Source: DATACQ01 sp036555515
GTDB taxonomy: Bacteria > Desulfobacterota > Binatia > UBA9968
Length of the DNA stretch: 64,000 nt
Assembly: GCA_036555515.1 (NCBI GenBank)
Contig: DATBLC010000344.1
Span: forward strand, 1 to 64,000
Reading direction: 5' to 3'
Position numbers and translations under genes: made by a program. A model generated the notes under the pieces. The model was not told the origin of the DNA and searched no databases. It worked only from the letters and a program-made list of their open reading frames with translations. Below, piece by piece: positions 8,863 to 17,498 of the stretch (position 1 is its first letter; each line of letters starts with the position of its first letter).

Positions 8863-9345
8863 ATGTTCAAAGTAGGCGAGAAGGTAGTATACCCCGCCCA
8901 CGGAGTAGGGGAAATCGAGGCTATAAGGACCAACGCCATCTCCGGCACGGAGAAGAAGTTTTACATGTTGCGCATTCTTGAGACCGGCATGAAGATCATG
9001 ATTCCCATCGACAACGTCGACTCGGTGGGTTTGCGCAAAGTGATCGACCGCGCGATGGTGACAAAGGTTTACAAAATTTTGCGGCAAAAGAAGATTGAAA
9101 CCGATCAACAGACGTGGAACCGACGCTATCGTGAATATACGGAGAAAATCAAAACGGGCTCCGTGCTGGAAATTGCCAAGGTGCTGCGCGACCTCTTCGT
9201 ACTCAAGGGCGACAAGGAGCTTTCCTTCGGCGAGCGAAAGATGCTCGACACCGCGCGCAATCTTCTGGTGAAGGAATTATCCATCGCGCGGTCGCATTCA
9301 GAGGAGAAAATCATGGAGGAGCTGCGCCATATATTTACTCACTGA
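8863..9345 (+). CDS. carD: CarD family transcription regulator
   Basis: 160-residue RNA-polymerase-binding protein. The N-terminal Tudor-like CarD/TRCF domain is plain from MFKVGEKVVYPAHGVGEIE, followed by the beta-rich segment ending at IPIDNVDSVGLR. The C-terminal half is helical and basic (about residues 65-160), as in the DNA-contacting domain. CarD proteins stabilise open promoter complexes, especially at rRNA promoters. The ATG at 8863 is chosen over an upstream one at 8824 because AGGAGG (8851-8856) stands six bases before it and it starts exactly at the family N-terminus. A terminator follows, then ispD, an arrangement common in deltaproteobacteria. Confidence 0.95.
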   Translation: MFKVGEKVVYPAHGVGEIEAIRTNAISGTEKKFYMLRILETGMKIMIPIDNVDSVGLRKVIDRAMVTKVYKILRQKKIETDQQTWNRRYREYTEKIKTGSVLEIAKVLRDLFVLKGDKELSFGERKMLDTARNLLVKELSIARSHSEEKIMEELRHIFTH

Positions 9346-9378
9346 GCTGTTACCCGAGTCTTAAATTGTTTTAGAAAG

Positions 9379-9409
9379 AGCCGAGAGGAATGATCCCTCG
9401 GCTTTTTTG
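9379..9409 (+). terminator. Rho-independent terminator after carD
   Basis: AGCCGAG pairs with CTCGGCT (with an inner GG/CC pair) around a short loop, followed by a run of six T. It lies 34 bases after the carD stop and just before the ispD start, so some readthrough or a separate promoter must feed ispD. Confidence 0.85.
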
Positions 9410-9419
9410 TTTTTTAATA

Positions 9420-10118
9420 ATGGCTGCCACCGCGATAATCGTTGCCGCCGGCGAAGGCCGGAGAATCGGCGCACCCACGCCGAAGATTTTTCTGCCGATT
9501 TGCGGCCGGGCGATGATACTGCGCACGCTGGACCGGTTCTTTTCAGCGCATACCATCGGCAGAATCGTTATCGTGGTTGCCGCGGATCAGCTGTCCCGCG
9601 CCGAAGCCATGCTTCAGGCGGATGCGGCGTCGAGAAATCGCTTTTGGGTCTTACAAAGCGGCGGTGCCACAAGGCAAGAATCGGTAAGGCGAGGTTTAGA
9701 AAAGACCGGCGATGACGCCGATGTCATCGCGATTCACGACGGCGCCAGGCCATTTGTGTCTCCGGCGCTGATCGATCGCTGCGTTGAGGCTGCCCGCGAC
9801 AAGGGCGCAGTGGTGGTCGGGCTGCCCGTTCGCGATACAATCAAGATTGTCGGCGCGGACCGTTGGATTGAAAGCACGCCAGCGCGCGGTTCTCTATGGG
9901 AAATTCAGACCCCACAGGTATTTCGGCGCGAGATCATCTTGGCGGCTCATGCGTGGGGCGCGCGAGAGAAAATTGCTGCCACCGATGACGCCATGCTGGT
10001 GGAAAAAAAAGGCGAGAAGGTCTTTATCCTCGACGGCGAAAGGACCAATTTTAAAATTACCTTGCCGGATGATATTTGGCTTGCCGAAGCCTTGATCCGC
10101 CAGCGGCGGATTCCTTAA
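9420..10118 (+). CDS. ispD: 2-C-methyl-D-erythritol 4-phosphate cytidylyltransferase
   Basis: Third step of the MEP isoprenoid pathway: CTP plus MEP gives CDP-ME and pyrophosphate. The nucleotide-binding loop AAGEGRRIG (residues 9-17) with K22, the central HDGARPFVSP, and RGSLWEIQTPQVF are all typical, as is TDDAMLVE near the C-terminus. Length is 232 residues, normal for a single-domain IspD; it is not fused to IspF and no ispF follows. An in-frame ATG at 9390 is rejected as start because it falls inside the terminator hairpin. No strong ribosome site is visible before 9420. The 3' end overlaps larE, convergent, by four bases. Confidence 0.95.
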   Translation: MAATAIIVAAGEGRRIGAPTPKIFLPICGRAMILRTLDRFFSAHTIGRIVIVVAADQLSRAEAMLQADAASRNRFWVLQSGGATRQESVRRGLEKTGDDADVIAIHDGARPFVSPALIDRCVEAARDKGAVVVGLPVRDTIKIVGADRWIESTPARGSLWEIQTPQVFRREIILAAHAWGAREKIAATDDAMLVEKKGEKVFILDGERTNFKITLPDDIWLAEALIRQRRIP

Positions 10119-10927
10119 CCCGATTTCGCGCTGAGCGCCTCGTTCAGACTGCCCGTGCGGTAGCCTTGCAAATCGAGGCTGACGTAATTGAAGCCGAGTT
10201 CTTTGAATCTGCGCACCACCGCCTCCCGTATATCCTTCTCCAACAACCGCTCGAGCTCGCGGGGCGCGACTTCGATGCGCGCGAGATCGCCGTGGTAGCG
10301 CACGCGAAATTCGCGAAAGCGGAGTTCTTTTAGGAATACCTCGCAGGAGCCGACTTTTTTCAACCGTTCGAGAGTTATTTCCGTGCCGTAGGGAAAACGG
10401 GACGATAGGCAGGGGCTGGATGGCTTGTCCCAAGTCGGCAGGCCCAGCTCTCGGCTATAGCGGCGAATATCGTCTTTGGTCATCTCCGCTTCGACCAGCG
10501 GATGGCGTAGGCCGAATGCAGCGGCGGCCTTGAGGCCCGGACGGTGATCCTTGAGGTCGTCCAGATTGGTGCCATCGACGATGACCTTGACGCCGATCCG
10601 GTGCGCGTGATCCCGGCATATGCGATACAGTTCGTCTTTGCAGAAAAAACAGCGGTTCGCCGGATTCTGTGCGAAAGCAGGGTTGGCGAGCTCGTTCGAG
10701 TCAACGACAATGTGGCGGCAGCCCAAGTCGCGCGCGAACTCCTTGGCAGCGTCGAGTTCTCCCGGCGGCGCGGTGGGAGAAGAAGCGGTCAACGCCACCG
10801 CCTGTTCGCCAAGAACCCGATGCGCGACTTTCAGCAGGAATGTCGAGTCGACTCCTGCCGAAAAGGCCACCAATACCCCGCCGGTTTCACGGAGGATGCT
10901 CTCTAGTTGGTCGAGCTTTGTGTCCAT
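10115..10927 (-). CDS. larE: ATP-dependent sacrificial sulfur transferase LarE
   Basis: 270-residue PP-loop enzyme. SAGVDS (residues 23-28) is the ATP-pyrophosphatase loop. In the lactate racemase pathway LarE adenylates the pyridinium dicarboxylate precursor and donates sulfur to make the nickel-pincer cofactor. C93 and C96 (NRCFFCKDE) and C173 (PSSPCLSSR) form the three-Cys set described for LarE proteins that hold a [4Fe-4S] cluster, unlike the single-Cys sacrificial type. No larA, larB or larC is in the window. The gene overlaps the 3' end of the upstream cysK by 25 bases on the same strand, so the two are probably co-transcribed and translationally coupled. Confidence 0.92.
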   Translation of the reverse strand: MDTKLDQLESILRETGGVLVAFSAGVDSTFLLKVAHRVLGEQAVALTASSPTAPPGELDAAKEFARDLGCRHIVVDSNELANPAFAQNPANRCFFCKDELYRICRDHAHRIGVKVIVDGTNLDDLKDHRPGLKAAAAFGLRHPLVEAEMTKDDIRRYSRELGLPTWDKPSSPCLSSRFPYGTEITLERLKKVGSCEVFLKELRFREFRVRYHGDLARIEVAPRELERLLEKDIREAVVRRFKELGFNYVSLDLQGYRTGSLNEALSAKSG

Positions 10928-11847
10928 CGCTTATCGCCAAACAAATCGGTGCTAAGATAATGCTCGCCTTTATCGGCGAAAATGGTGACTACGATAAAAC
11001 CTTTACCCAGGGTCTTGGCGACTTTCATGGCCGCGGCGCAAGCGGCGCCGGAAGAAATGCCCACCAGAAGTCCTTCCTCCGCCGCCAGGCGGCGCGTGTA
11101 GGCTATCGCTTCTTCGTCACTGACCGTTATGATCTCGTCCAAAATGTGGCGATTTAACACGGCGGGGATGAATCCGGCGCCGATCCCCTGGATTTTATGG
11201 TATCCGGGCTCACCGCCGGAAATCACCGGCGAAGACGCTGGCTCTACCGCCACGATACGGACGTTTTTCATTTTGTCTTTTAACACTTCGCCGACGCCGG
11301 TGATGGTGCCGCCGGTGCCTACGCCGGAGACGAACGCGTCGATGCGCTTGAATTGCTTCAGCAGTTCCACGGCCGTGGTTTTGCGGTGCATTTCCGGATT
11401 CGCCGGGTTGTTGAACTGCTGGGGCATGAAATAGTCGCTGTGCTCCTGGATCAACTCTTCGGCCTTGTGAATCGCGCCGCCCATGCCTTTTGTGTCCGGA
11501 GTCAAAATCAAATGGGCGCCGTAGGCCGAAAGAAGGCTGCGGCGCTCCTCGCTCATGGTATCGGGCATCGTCAGGATCAGCCGGTAACCCTTTACCGCCG
11601 CGATCAGCGCCAAGCCGATGCCGGTGTTGCCGCTGGTGGGTTCGACGACTGTAGCGCCGGGCTTGAGTTTTCCCTCGCGCTCCGCGCATTCAATCATATT
11701 GAAACAAATTCGGTCTTTGACCGAACCGCCCGGGTTGAAAGATTCCATCTTGGCCCACACCTCGGCGTCGTTTTTACCCGGTATGTTTCTCAGCTTGACG
11801 ACCGGAGTGGAGCCGATCAAATCCAAGATGGATCGTGCGCCATTCAT
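10903..11847 (-). CDS. cysK: Cysteine synthase A (O-acetylserine sulfhydrylase)
   Basis: PLP enzyme that makes L-cysteine from O-acetylserine and sulfide. Marks are the PLP-lysine motif NPGGSVKDR, the substrate loop PTSGNTGIG, the phosphate-binding GTGGTITG, and ISSGAACAAA near the C-terminus. The ATG at 11847 is chosen; a GTG at 11856 would add three residues and neither has an ideal ribosome site. Length of 314 residues is standard. The next gene, larE, overlaps it by 25 bases; both handle sulfur, and cysteine supply may support the LarE reaction (inference). Confidence 0.95.
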   Translation of the reverse strand: MNGARSILDLIGSTPVVKLRNIPGKNDAEVWAKMESFNPGGSVKDRICFNMIECAEREGKLKPGATVVEPTSGNTGIGLALIAAVKGYRLILTMPDTMSEERRSLLSAYGAHLILTPDTKGMGGAIHKAEELIQEHSDYFMPQQFNNPANPEMHRKTTAVELLKQFKRIDAFVSGVGTGGTITGVGEVLKDKMKNVRIVAVEPASSPVISGGEPGYHKIQGIGAGFIPAVLNRHILDEIITVSDEEAIAYTRRLAAEEGLLVGISSGAACAAAMKVAKTLGKGFIVVTIFADKGEHYLSTDLFGDKRWTQSSTN

Positions 11848-11970
11848 CCTTGCCACAATTATGCTCGTCTTTCTTGAAGGGAGTGAAGCTCGATTCGGTT
11901 TCTAAAGAATGCTATATGCTTGCTCTAATATTGTCAATGAAATTGGGCAGTGAAGCGGACTCTGTGACGC

Positions 11971-13056
11971 ATGACGAATCTAAAAAAGCCGCGTATCGCC
12001 GTTCTTTTCCCCGGCGCGCTGGGCGACTTCGTTTGTTTGATTCCCGTTCTCCACGCTCTGGCCGATAACGCGCAGCTGGACGTTTTTGCCAATTCTGAAT
12101 TTGCCGATATTGTGCCGCGAGATATTCGGGTTGGCGCACTGGAACGTTATGAGATTAACCGTCTGTTTGTCCCGGGCGGCGCGCTGGAACGGCGTGTGCG
12201 CGATTTTTTTTCGCCTTACCAGCGCGTTTACTCCTGGATGGGAAGCGGTCAGCCTGTTTTTGCCGGTCAACTTGCCGCGGCGGCGCCGGGACGGGTGCGG
12301 CTGTTCGCGTTTCGGGTCGCCAACTCAACGGCGCATCAAACGGATTATTATCTATCGTGCCTCGGGTTTTTCCAAAACCCTAGCGGCACTCTAAACATTC
12401 CGCTCTCGGTCGAAGCGCTCCAATGGCGCGAAGAATTCTGGGACCGCCATGCGCTTGCGGAAAAATCAGTGCTCGTGTTGGCGCCGGGAAGCGGCGCCAG
12501 GGAGAAAAACTGGCCGGCCGCTTATTTCGCCACCATTGCCCGGTGGTGGCGCGAGCGCAAAGGCGGCGCAGTGATTGTTCTTCTCGGCGCGGCGGAGCTG
12601 GAGCGCGGCGGCTTCGACGCTCTGGCCGTTGATTTTATCTCGGCTCGGAATTTGAGATTGGCTCAAGTCGCGGCATTGTTATTCCGCGCCGACCTCTATT
12701 TCGGCAACGACAGCGGTATTACCCACCTTGCCGCCGCCGTTGGCGCGCCGACCGTGGCATTGTTCGGTCCTTCGGACGCGCGGCGCTGGGCGCCTAGGGG
12801 CGCCAAAGTGAGCTTGCTGAGGCTGGGCATCGCCTGTTCGCCGTGCGAGCTCGCCGTTATGAAAAGTTGCCCCCATCGAAAATGTCTCTCAGAATTTTTT
12901 CCGGAAAAGGTCATCGGCAAGTTGAAACCCCTCGTCGCTGAGACCACCTTGACATGGGGGAAGACAGGGATTACAGTCACTGGTAGTCATCCGGCAATGA
13001 AAGAGCATGCGCTAGGGGACAATCCGTCGCTCCGTGATAGAGCATTGGCCGACTAA
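11971..13056 (+). CDS. GT9 family glycosyltransferase (heptosyltransferase-like)
   Basis: A 361-residue GT-B fold enzyme of family 9, which transfers ADP-heptose or related sugars to lipopolysaccharide core on the cytoplasmic face of the inner membrane. The N-terminal RIAVLFPGALGDFV is the family signature, and the C-terminal nucleotide-sugar half has FGNDSGITHLAAAVGAPTVA and ALFGPSD. About 40 residues at the extreme C-terminus are not obviously family-like. It stands alone before a terminator, not in a visible LPS cluster, so the acceptor is unknown. Confidence 0.9.
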   Translation: MTNLKKPRIAVLFPGALGDFVCLIPVLHALADNAQLDVFANSEFADIVPRDIRVGALERYEINRLFVPGGALERRVRDFFSPYQRVYSWMGSGQPVFAGQLAAAAPGRVRLFAFRVANSTAHQTDYYLSCLGFFQNPSGTLNIPLSVEALQWREEFWDRHALAEKSVLVLAPGSGAREKNWPAAYFATIARWWRERKGGAVIVLLGAAELERGGFDALAVDFISARNLRLAQVAALLFRADLYFGNDSGITHLAAAVGAPTVALFGPSDARRWAPRGAKVSLLRLGIACSPCELAVMKSCPHRKCLSEFFPEKVIGKLKPLVAETTLTWGKTGITVTGSHPAMKEHALGDNPSLRDRALAD

Positions 13057-13082
13057 GGTTACCTCTACTAAGTTTCTAAACG

Positions 13083-13136
13083 ATGCCTGGAAATCCGCCA
13101 CAAGCTGTGTCGGGAACCATTTCCAGGCATTTTTTC
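13083..13136 (+). terminator. Terminator-like hairpin after the GT9 gene
   Basis: ATGCCTGGAAAT (13083-13094) and ATTTCCAGGCAT (13119-13130) are perfect 12-bp complements with a 24-base loop and are followed by TTTTT. The position just after the glycosyltransferase and before the next ribosome site fits a terminator, although the loop is long. Confidence 0.7.
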
Positions 13137-13154
13137 TCTAATCGAGGTGTCGCC

Positions 13155-13580
13155 ATGGCGGGTGAAGAGGAAACGGGAAAAGGATTTACAGTTCAAGACC
13201 GGCGGCGTTTCTCGCCGGAGACGGGCGAAGCGCGCGAAGACGCGCGCGAGAGTCGGGATTCCGCGCAGGTGGAATCCGCCCCGGGTCAGAAGGACGCCGG
13301 GCAGGATACGGCCGAGGCCCAGGAGCCGTTGCCCGCGATCAATTTTTCCACTTTTATCATCAGCCTGAGCACTCAAGCGTTGATGCATTTGGGCGAGATC
13401 GCCGATCCTCTGAGCGGCAAAGACAACAAAGACATTCCGGTGGCGAAGCAGATGATCGACATCATCGGCATGTTGAAGGACAAGACCAAAGGCAATTTGG
13501 ATGCCGGAGAAGAAAGATTGACCGAGGATATTCTTTTCGACCTGCGCATGAAGTACGTCGAGGCGGTGAAAAAGAAATAG
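13155..13580 (+). CDS. DUF1844 domain protein
   Basis: 141 residues. The first 60 are charged and probably disordered (Glu/Arg/Gly rich). The C-terminal 75 residues match DUF1844 (NFSTFIISLSTQALMHLGEI then a helix ending in YVEAVKKK). The function of DUF1844 is unknown; it is widespread next to envelope or translation genes in deltaproteobacteria-like genomes. The ATG at 13155 follows GAGGT; an in-frame ATG at 13083 lies inside the terminator and is rejected. It is followed after eight bases by the HtrA protease gene, probably the same transcript. Confidence 0.9.
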   Translation: MAGEEETGKGFTVQDRRRFSPETGEAREDARESRDSAQVESAPGQKDAGQDTAEAQEPLPAINFSTFIISLSTQALMHLGEIADPLSGKDNKDIPVAKQMIDIIGMLKDKTKGNLDAGEERLTEDILFDLRMKYVEAVKKK

Positions 13581-13588
13581 GAACGTCC

Positions 13589-15073
13589 ATGAACGAAAAA
13601 AAACCCTGGAGCGGCAAGGTGAGCGTCAAGGGCGCCGTTTCGGTAGCCCTGATATCCTTGGTCGTCGGGCTCGGCATCAGCGGTAGTCTCGACTGGTTGT
13701 CGCCCAGCCGCGCGCTGGTGGGTGAAAGCGCTCCCGAGGGCCGAGCGCTCAACACTTTGCCGGATTTTGTCGCGCTGGCCAAGAAAATGAAGCCGGTGGT
13801 GGTCAATATTTCATCGACCCAGGTTAGCGAGTCGCGCGGGCAGCAGGAATTCGGCAGCCCGTTCGGCGATGACGATCCGTTCAACGATTTCTGGCGGCGC
13901 TTCTTCGGCGGGCCCATACCGCGCGGCCCGCAGCGCCAGCGCAGCCTCGGTTCGGGATTCATTATCGACGCCGACGGGTCGATCCTGACTAACAATCATG
14001 TCGTCGAAAACGCGCAGAAGATCGTCGTGAAATTGTCCGACGATCAGGAGTTTGAAGCCAAAGTTGTGGGCCGGGATGCCAAAACCGATATCGCTATCAT
14101 CAAGATCAATGCGAAAACCGCGCTTACGGCGGCGAGCCTTGGGGATTCCGACCATCTTGATGTGGGCGAATGGGTGGTCGCGATCGGCAACCCCTTTGGT
14201 TTGGACAGCACCGTTACTTCGGGAATCGTAAGCGCCAAAGGCCGGCATATCGGCCAGGGTCCCTACGACAATTTTATTCAGACCGACGCGTCGATCAATC
14301 CGGGCAATTCCGGCGGCCCGCTCATCAATTTGCGCGGCGAAGTGATCGGCATCAATACGGCGATCTTCAGCCGCACCGGCGGCAATATGGGTATCGGCTT
14401 CGCGATCCCGATCAATTTGGCCAAAGAACTGTTGCCGCAACTGCGCGGCAAAGGCAAGGTGACTCGCGGTTATCTCGGCGTTCTGATCCAGAAAGTCACC
14501 CCGGAAATCGCCGAAAGCTTAGGCATGGAGCGCGGCTACGGCGCTCTGGTCGCGAACGTTTCCAAAGACGGTCCGGCGGATAAAGCCGGCGTCAAGGTCG
14601 GCGACGTCATCGTGGAATTTGACGGCAAGGAAGTGAAAGACTCGGCCGAATTGCCGATCATCGTGGCGCGCACGACGGTGGACAAAAAAGTAAGCATGAA
14701 AGTGCTGCGCGACAAAAAAGAGGTGACGCTCAACGTGGCGGTGGGCGAGTTGAAAGACGAAGAAGTGGTGGCTTCCGTGCCGGAAAAGGGCGAGCTCGGC
14801 TTGACGGTGCAGAAGCTTACGCCCCAGCTTGCCGAAAACTTGGGTCTGGACAAAGCCGACGGCGTGGTGGTGACTGCGGTGGAACCGGGAAGCGCAGGCG
14901 ATGAAGCGGGCGTACGCCGCGGCGATGTGATCGTGGAAGTGGACCGCAAGCCGGTGCGCGGCGTCGAGGACTACCGCAAAGCCATTGCCGGCAGCCGCAA
15001 AGGCCGCGGGGTATTGTTTTTGGTGCGGCGTGGCGAGAGCACGCTTTTTTTGGCGCTCAAACCACAACGCTAA
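13589..15073 (+). CDS. degP: HtrA/DegP family periplasmic serine protease
   Basis: 494 residues. An N-terminal hydrophobic segment (residues 13-33) exports or anchors it. The trypsin-like domain has the full triad: H137 (NNHVVE), D167 (KTDIAI) and S241 (GNSGGPL). Two PDZ domains follow, about 285-380 and 395-490, as in DegP/MucD. These enzymes degrade or refold misfolded envelope proteins. A Gly/Pro/Arg-rich linker before the protease domain (residues 90-120) corresponds to the LA loop region. Gene symbol is by family; the DegP/DegQ/MucD choice cannot be settled from sequence alone. Confidence 0.95.
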   Translation: MNEKKPWSGKVSVKGAVSVALISLVVGLGISGSLDWLSPSRALVGESAPEGRALNTLPDFVALAKKMKPVVVNISSTQVSESRGQQEFGSPFGDDDPFNDFWRRFFGGPIPRGPQRQRSLGSGFIIDADGSILTNNHVVENAQKIVVKLSDDQEFEAKVVGRDAKTDIAIIKINAKTALTAASLGDSDHLDVGEWVVAIGNPFGLDSTVTSGIVSAKGRHIGQGPYDNFIQTDASINPGNSGGPLINLRGEVIGINTAIFSRTGGNMGIGFAIPINLAKELLPQLRGKGKVTRGYLGVLIQKVTPEIAESLGMERGYGALVANVSKDGPADKAGVKVGDVIVEFDGKEVKDSAELPIIVARTTVDKKVSMKVLRDKKEVTLNVAVGELKDEEVVASVPEKGELGLTVQKLTPQLAENLGLDKADGVVVTAVEPGSAGDEAGVRRGDVIVEVDRKPVRGVEDYRKAIAGSRKGRGVLFLVRRGESTLFLALKPQR

Positions 15074-15180
15074 TCTTTTTTTCATTCATGACGTCGCGCC
15101 GGGTCGCGACGGTGGCTGCGGCGCGCGTTGCTTTTGGCCGGAATCTGCGCGAATATTGAAGTTATTGCGGAGACTCTGGT

Positions 15181-17490
15181 TTGAACAAGTCCAACCTCAG
15201 AATCTTTAGCGCTTCCCTCATTACTCTGCTCGTCATCACCACCACCGGGATTGTCTTCGGCGGGTGGTATCTCAAAGATTGGGAGAAAACCGTAACAGAA
15301 AAGTTTGAAGGGAAGAAATGGCGCCTGCCCTCGAAGATCTATTCCGATAGTTACCTTCTTTATGTCGGTATCAGTTTGCGTTCCGAGGAGCTAAAGGAAA
15401 AACTGCGACGCCTCGGCTACCAGGAAGTTCAAGGGGCTCCTAATAGCAAGGGACAGTATCATTACCAGGCGTCCAAAGGGCTGTTGGAGATTTATCTTCA
15501 GGACTTTGTTTATCCCACCGAAACTTTCAAGGGATATCCCGTCCGCATTGCGTTTCAAGGATCGGCTATCGCGCGCATCGAAAACAGCGTCGACGGGGAG
15601 GAGATATTTTCCCTGGAACTGGAACCGGAACTTGTCTCTGGACTTTACGACCAGATTTGGCAAGAGCGCCGGGTGGTGTCGCTCAAGGAAGTCCCGCCTT
15701 TAATGATCAAAGCGATTCTCGCCATTGAGGACGAGCGCTTCTACGAGCATCACGGCGTCGATCCGGTGTCGATTTTGCGCGCGTCATGGATCAATTTACG
15801 CAGCGCCGGGGTCGTGCAAGGGGGCAGCACGCTGACCCAGCAGTTAATGAAAAACTTCTTTCTCAGCGACGAACGCACGCTTACCCGTAAGGTCAAGGAA
15901 GCGGTCATGGCGTTCATCGCCGAGCGCAAGTATTCCAAAGACGAGATTCTTGAGAACTATCTTAATGAGATCTACATGGGGCAGAAAGGATCTCAGGGAA
16001 TCTTCGGCGTTTCCGAGGCGGCGAAGTTTTATTTCTCCAAGCCGCTACCGGAGCTTACGGTGAGCGAAATCGCAATCCTAGCCGGTTTGATTCGCGCGCC
16101 CAATCGGTTGTCGCCCTATCGCAGCGTGGAAGTAGCCACCAAGCGCCGCAATGTCGTGTTGGCGAAGCTCTTGGACGACCAAATCATTACGCTAAAGCAA
16201 TACAAGGCGGCAATCAAAGAGCCGGTGGTTCGCCGCGAGCTGATGAAAGTCACGAACGACGCGCCATACTACGCGGATTTTCTACGCCGCGAGCTCGCTG
16301 AGAACTATTCAAACGCGGTCCTGACTACCGAAGGGCTGCGGATTTTCAGCGGTCTCGACCTGCACCTTCAAAAAATCGCCGAGCGCGCGCTGGCGGACGG
16401 ACTCAAGAAGTTAGAAGAAACCTACGCCTCACTGCGGCGCAAGGGCGAGGACGATAAGCTGGAAGGAGCGGTCATCGTCATCCGGCCGCAAACCGGCGAA
16501 ATCAAGGCGATGGTGGGCGGACGCAGTTATCAGAAATCGCAATTCAACCGCGGCTTTCAGGCCAAGCGCCAGCCGGGCTCCGTATTCAAACCTTTCGTCT
16601 ATTTGGCTGCGCTCATGTCGGGCGCCGAAAGCGGCGCTAGATTCACGCCGGTAACCATGCTGGATGACTCGGCATTTACATGGAACTATGAAAACCAGGA
16701 ATGGAAACCGGGCAATTATAATGACCAATATTTCGGCGTGGTGACTTTTCGTCGCGCCCTGGAAAAATCGCTAAATTCCGCCACCGCCAGGGTGGCGCGG
16801 GACGTGGGCATCAAGCGCGTGCGCGATTTGGCCCAGCGCCTCGGCATTGAATCCTCTCTGCCCGCGCTGCCATCGCTGGCATTGGGAGCGGTGGAGGTTA
16901 CGCCGCTGGAAGTTGCGGTGGCGTTTTCGACCCTCGCCAACAACGGCGTGCGGACGCGTCCGCTCTCAGTGAAGCAGGTGATGGACCCAAGCGGGCGCGT
17001 GCTGGAGAAGCGCGACGTGCGAGTGGAAAAGGTCCTGTCGCCTCAGACAGCCTTTATGATCAATTATCTTCTCAAAGGCGTCTTTGATCGCGGCACCGCC
17101 GAGAGCGCGCGGCGGTTGGGCTTCACTCGGCCGGCGGCCGGCAAGACCGGCACGACGAACGATAACAAAGACGCCTGGTTCGTTGGCTACACGCCGGATC
17201 TTTTAGCCGTTGTCTGGGTCGGTTTCGATAACCAGAGCAAGTTGGGTCTTACAGGCGCCCAAGCAGCGCTGCCGATCTGGACGGAGTTCATGAAACTGGC
17301 CACGGCGGGCATGCCAATCTCCGATTTCGTGGCGCCGCCCGGCATCAAGATGGTGGATATCGATCCCTTGAGTGGCCAACTGGCGACGCCGAACTGCCCC
17401 AATCCAATCCGCGAGGCGTTTTTGGAAGGCGATGAACCGCGCAACACATGTCCACTGCACCCGGCGGCGCCAAGTTGGAAATTCTGGTGA
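15181..17490 (+). CDS. mrcB: Bifunctional penicillin-binding protein 1B-like
   Basis: 769-residue inner-membrane peptidoglycan synthase. A short cytoplasmic tail and one membrane helix (residues 8-30) precede a UB2H-like region (EKLRRLGYQEV, about 60-130) typical of PBP1B. The glycosyltransferase-51 domain shows EDERFYEHHGVDP and GGSTLTQQLMKN. The transpeptidase domain has SVFK (in RQPGSVFKPF), SLNSA and KTGTTND, the three active-site motifs. The start is TTG at 15181 with a GGAG ribosome site; no better ATG precedes the membrane helix. Downstream genes follow within ten bases, suggesting co-transcription with the TPR lipoprotein. Confidence 0.95.
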   Translation: MNKSNLRIFSASLITLLVITTTGIVFGGWYLKDWEKTVTEKFEGKKWRLPSKIYSDSYLLYVGISLRSEELKEKLRRLGYQEVQGAPNSKGQYHYQASKGLLEIYLQDFVYPTETFKGYPVRIAFQGSAIARIENSVDGEEIFSLELEPELVSGLYDQIWQERRVVSLKEVPPLMIKAILAIEDERFYEHHGVDPVSILRASWINLRSAGVVQGGSTLTQQLMKNFFLSDERTLTRKVKEAVMAFIAERKYSKDEILENYLNEIYMGQKGSQGIFGVSEAAKFYFSKPLPELTVSEIAILAGLIRAPNRLSPYRSVEVATKRRNVVLAKLLDDQIITLKQYKAAIKEPVVRRELMKVTNDAPYYADFLRRELAENYSNAVLTTEGLRIFSGLDLHLQKIAERALADGLKKLEETYASLRRKGEDDKLEGAVIVIRPQTGEIKAMVGGRSYQKSQFNRGFQAKRQPGSVFKPFVYLAALMSGAESGARFTPVTMLDDSAFTWNYENQEWKPGNYNDQYFGVVTFRRALEKSLNSATARVARDVGIKRVRDLAQRLGIESSLPALPSLALGAVEVTPLEVAVAFSTLANNGVRTRPLSVKQVMDPSGRVLEKRDVRVEKVLSPQTAFMINYLLKGVFDRGTAESARRLGFTRPAAGKTGTTNDNKDAWFVGYTPDLLAVVWVGFDNQSKLGLTGAQAALPIWTEFMKLATAGMPISDFVAPPGIKMVDIDPLSGQLATPNCPNPIREAFLEGDEPRNTCPLHPAAPSWKFW

Positions 17491-17498
17491 TAAAATAA

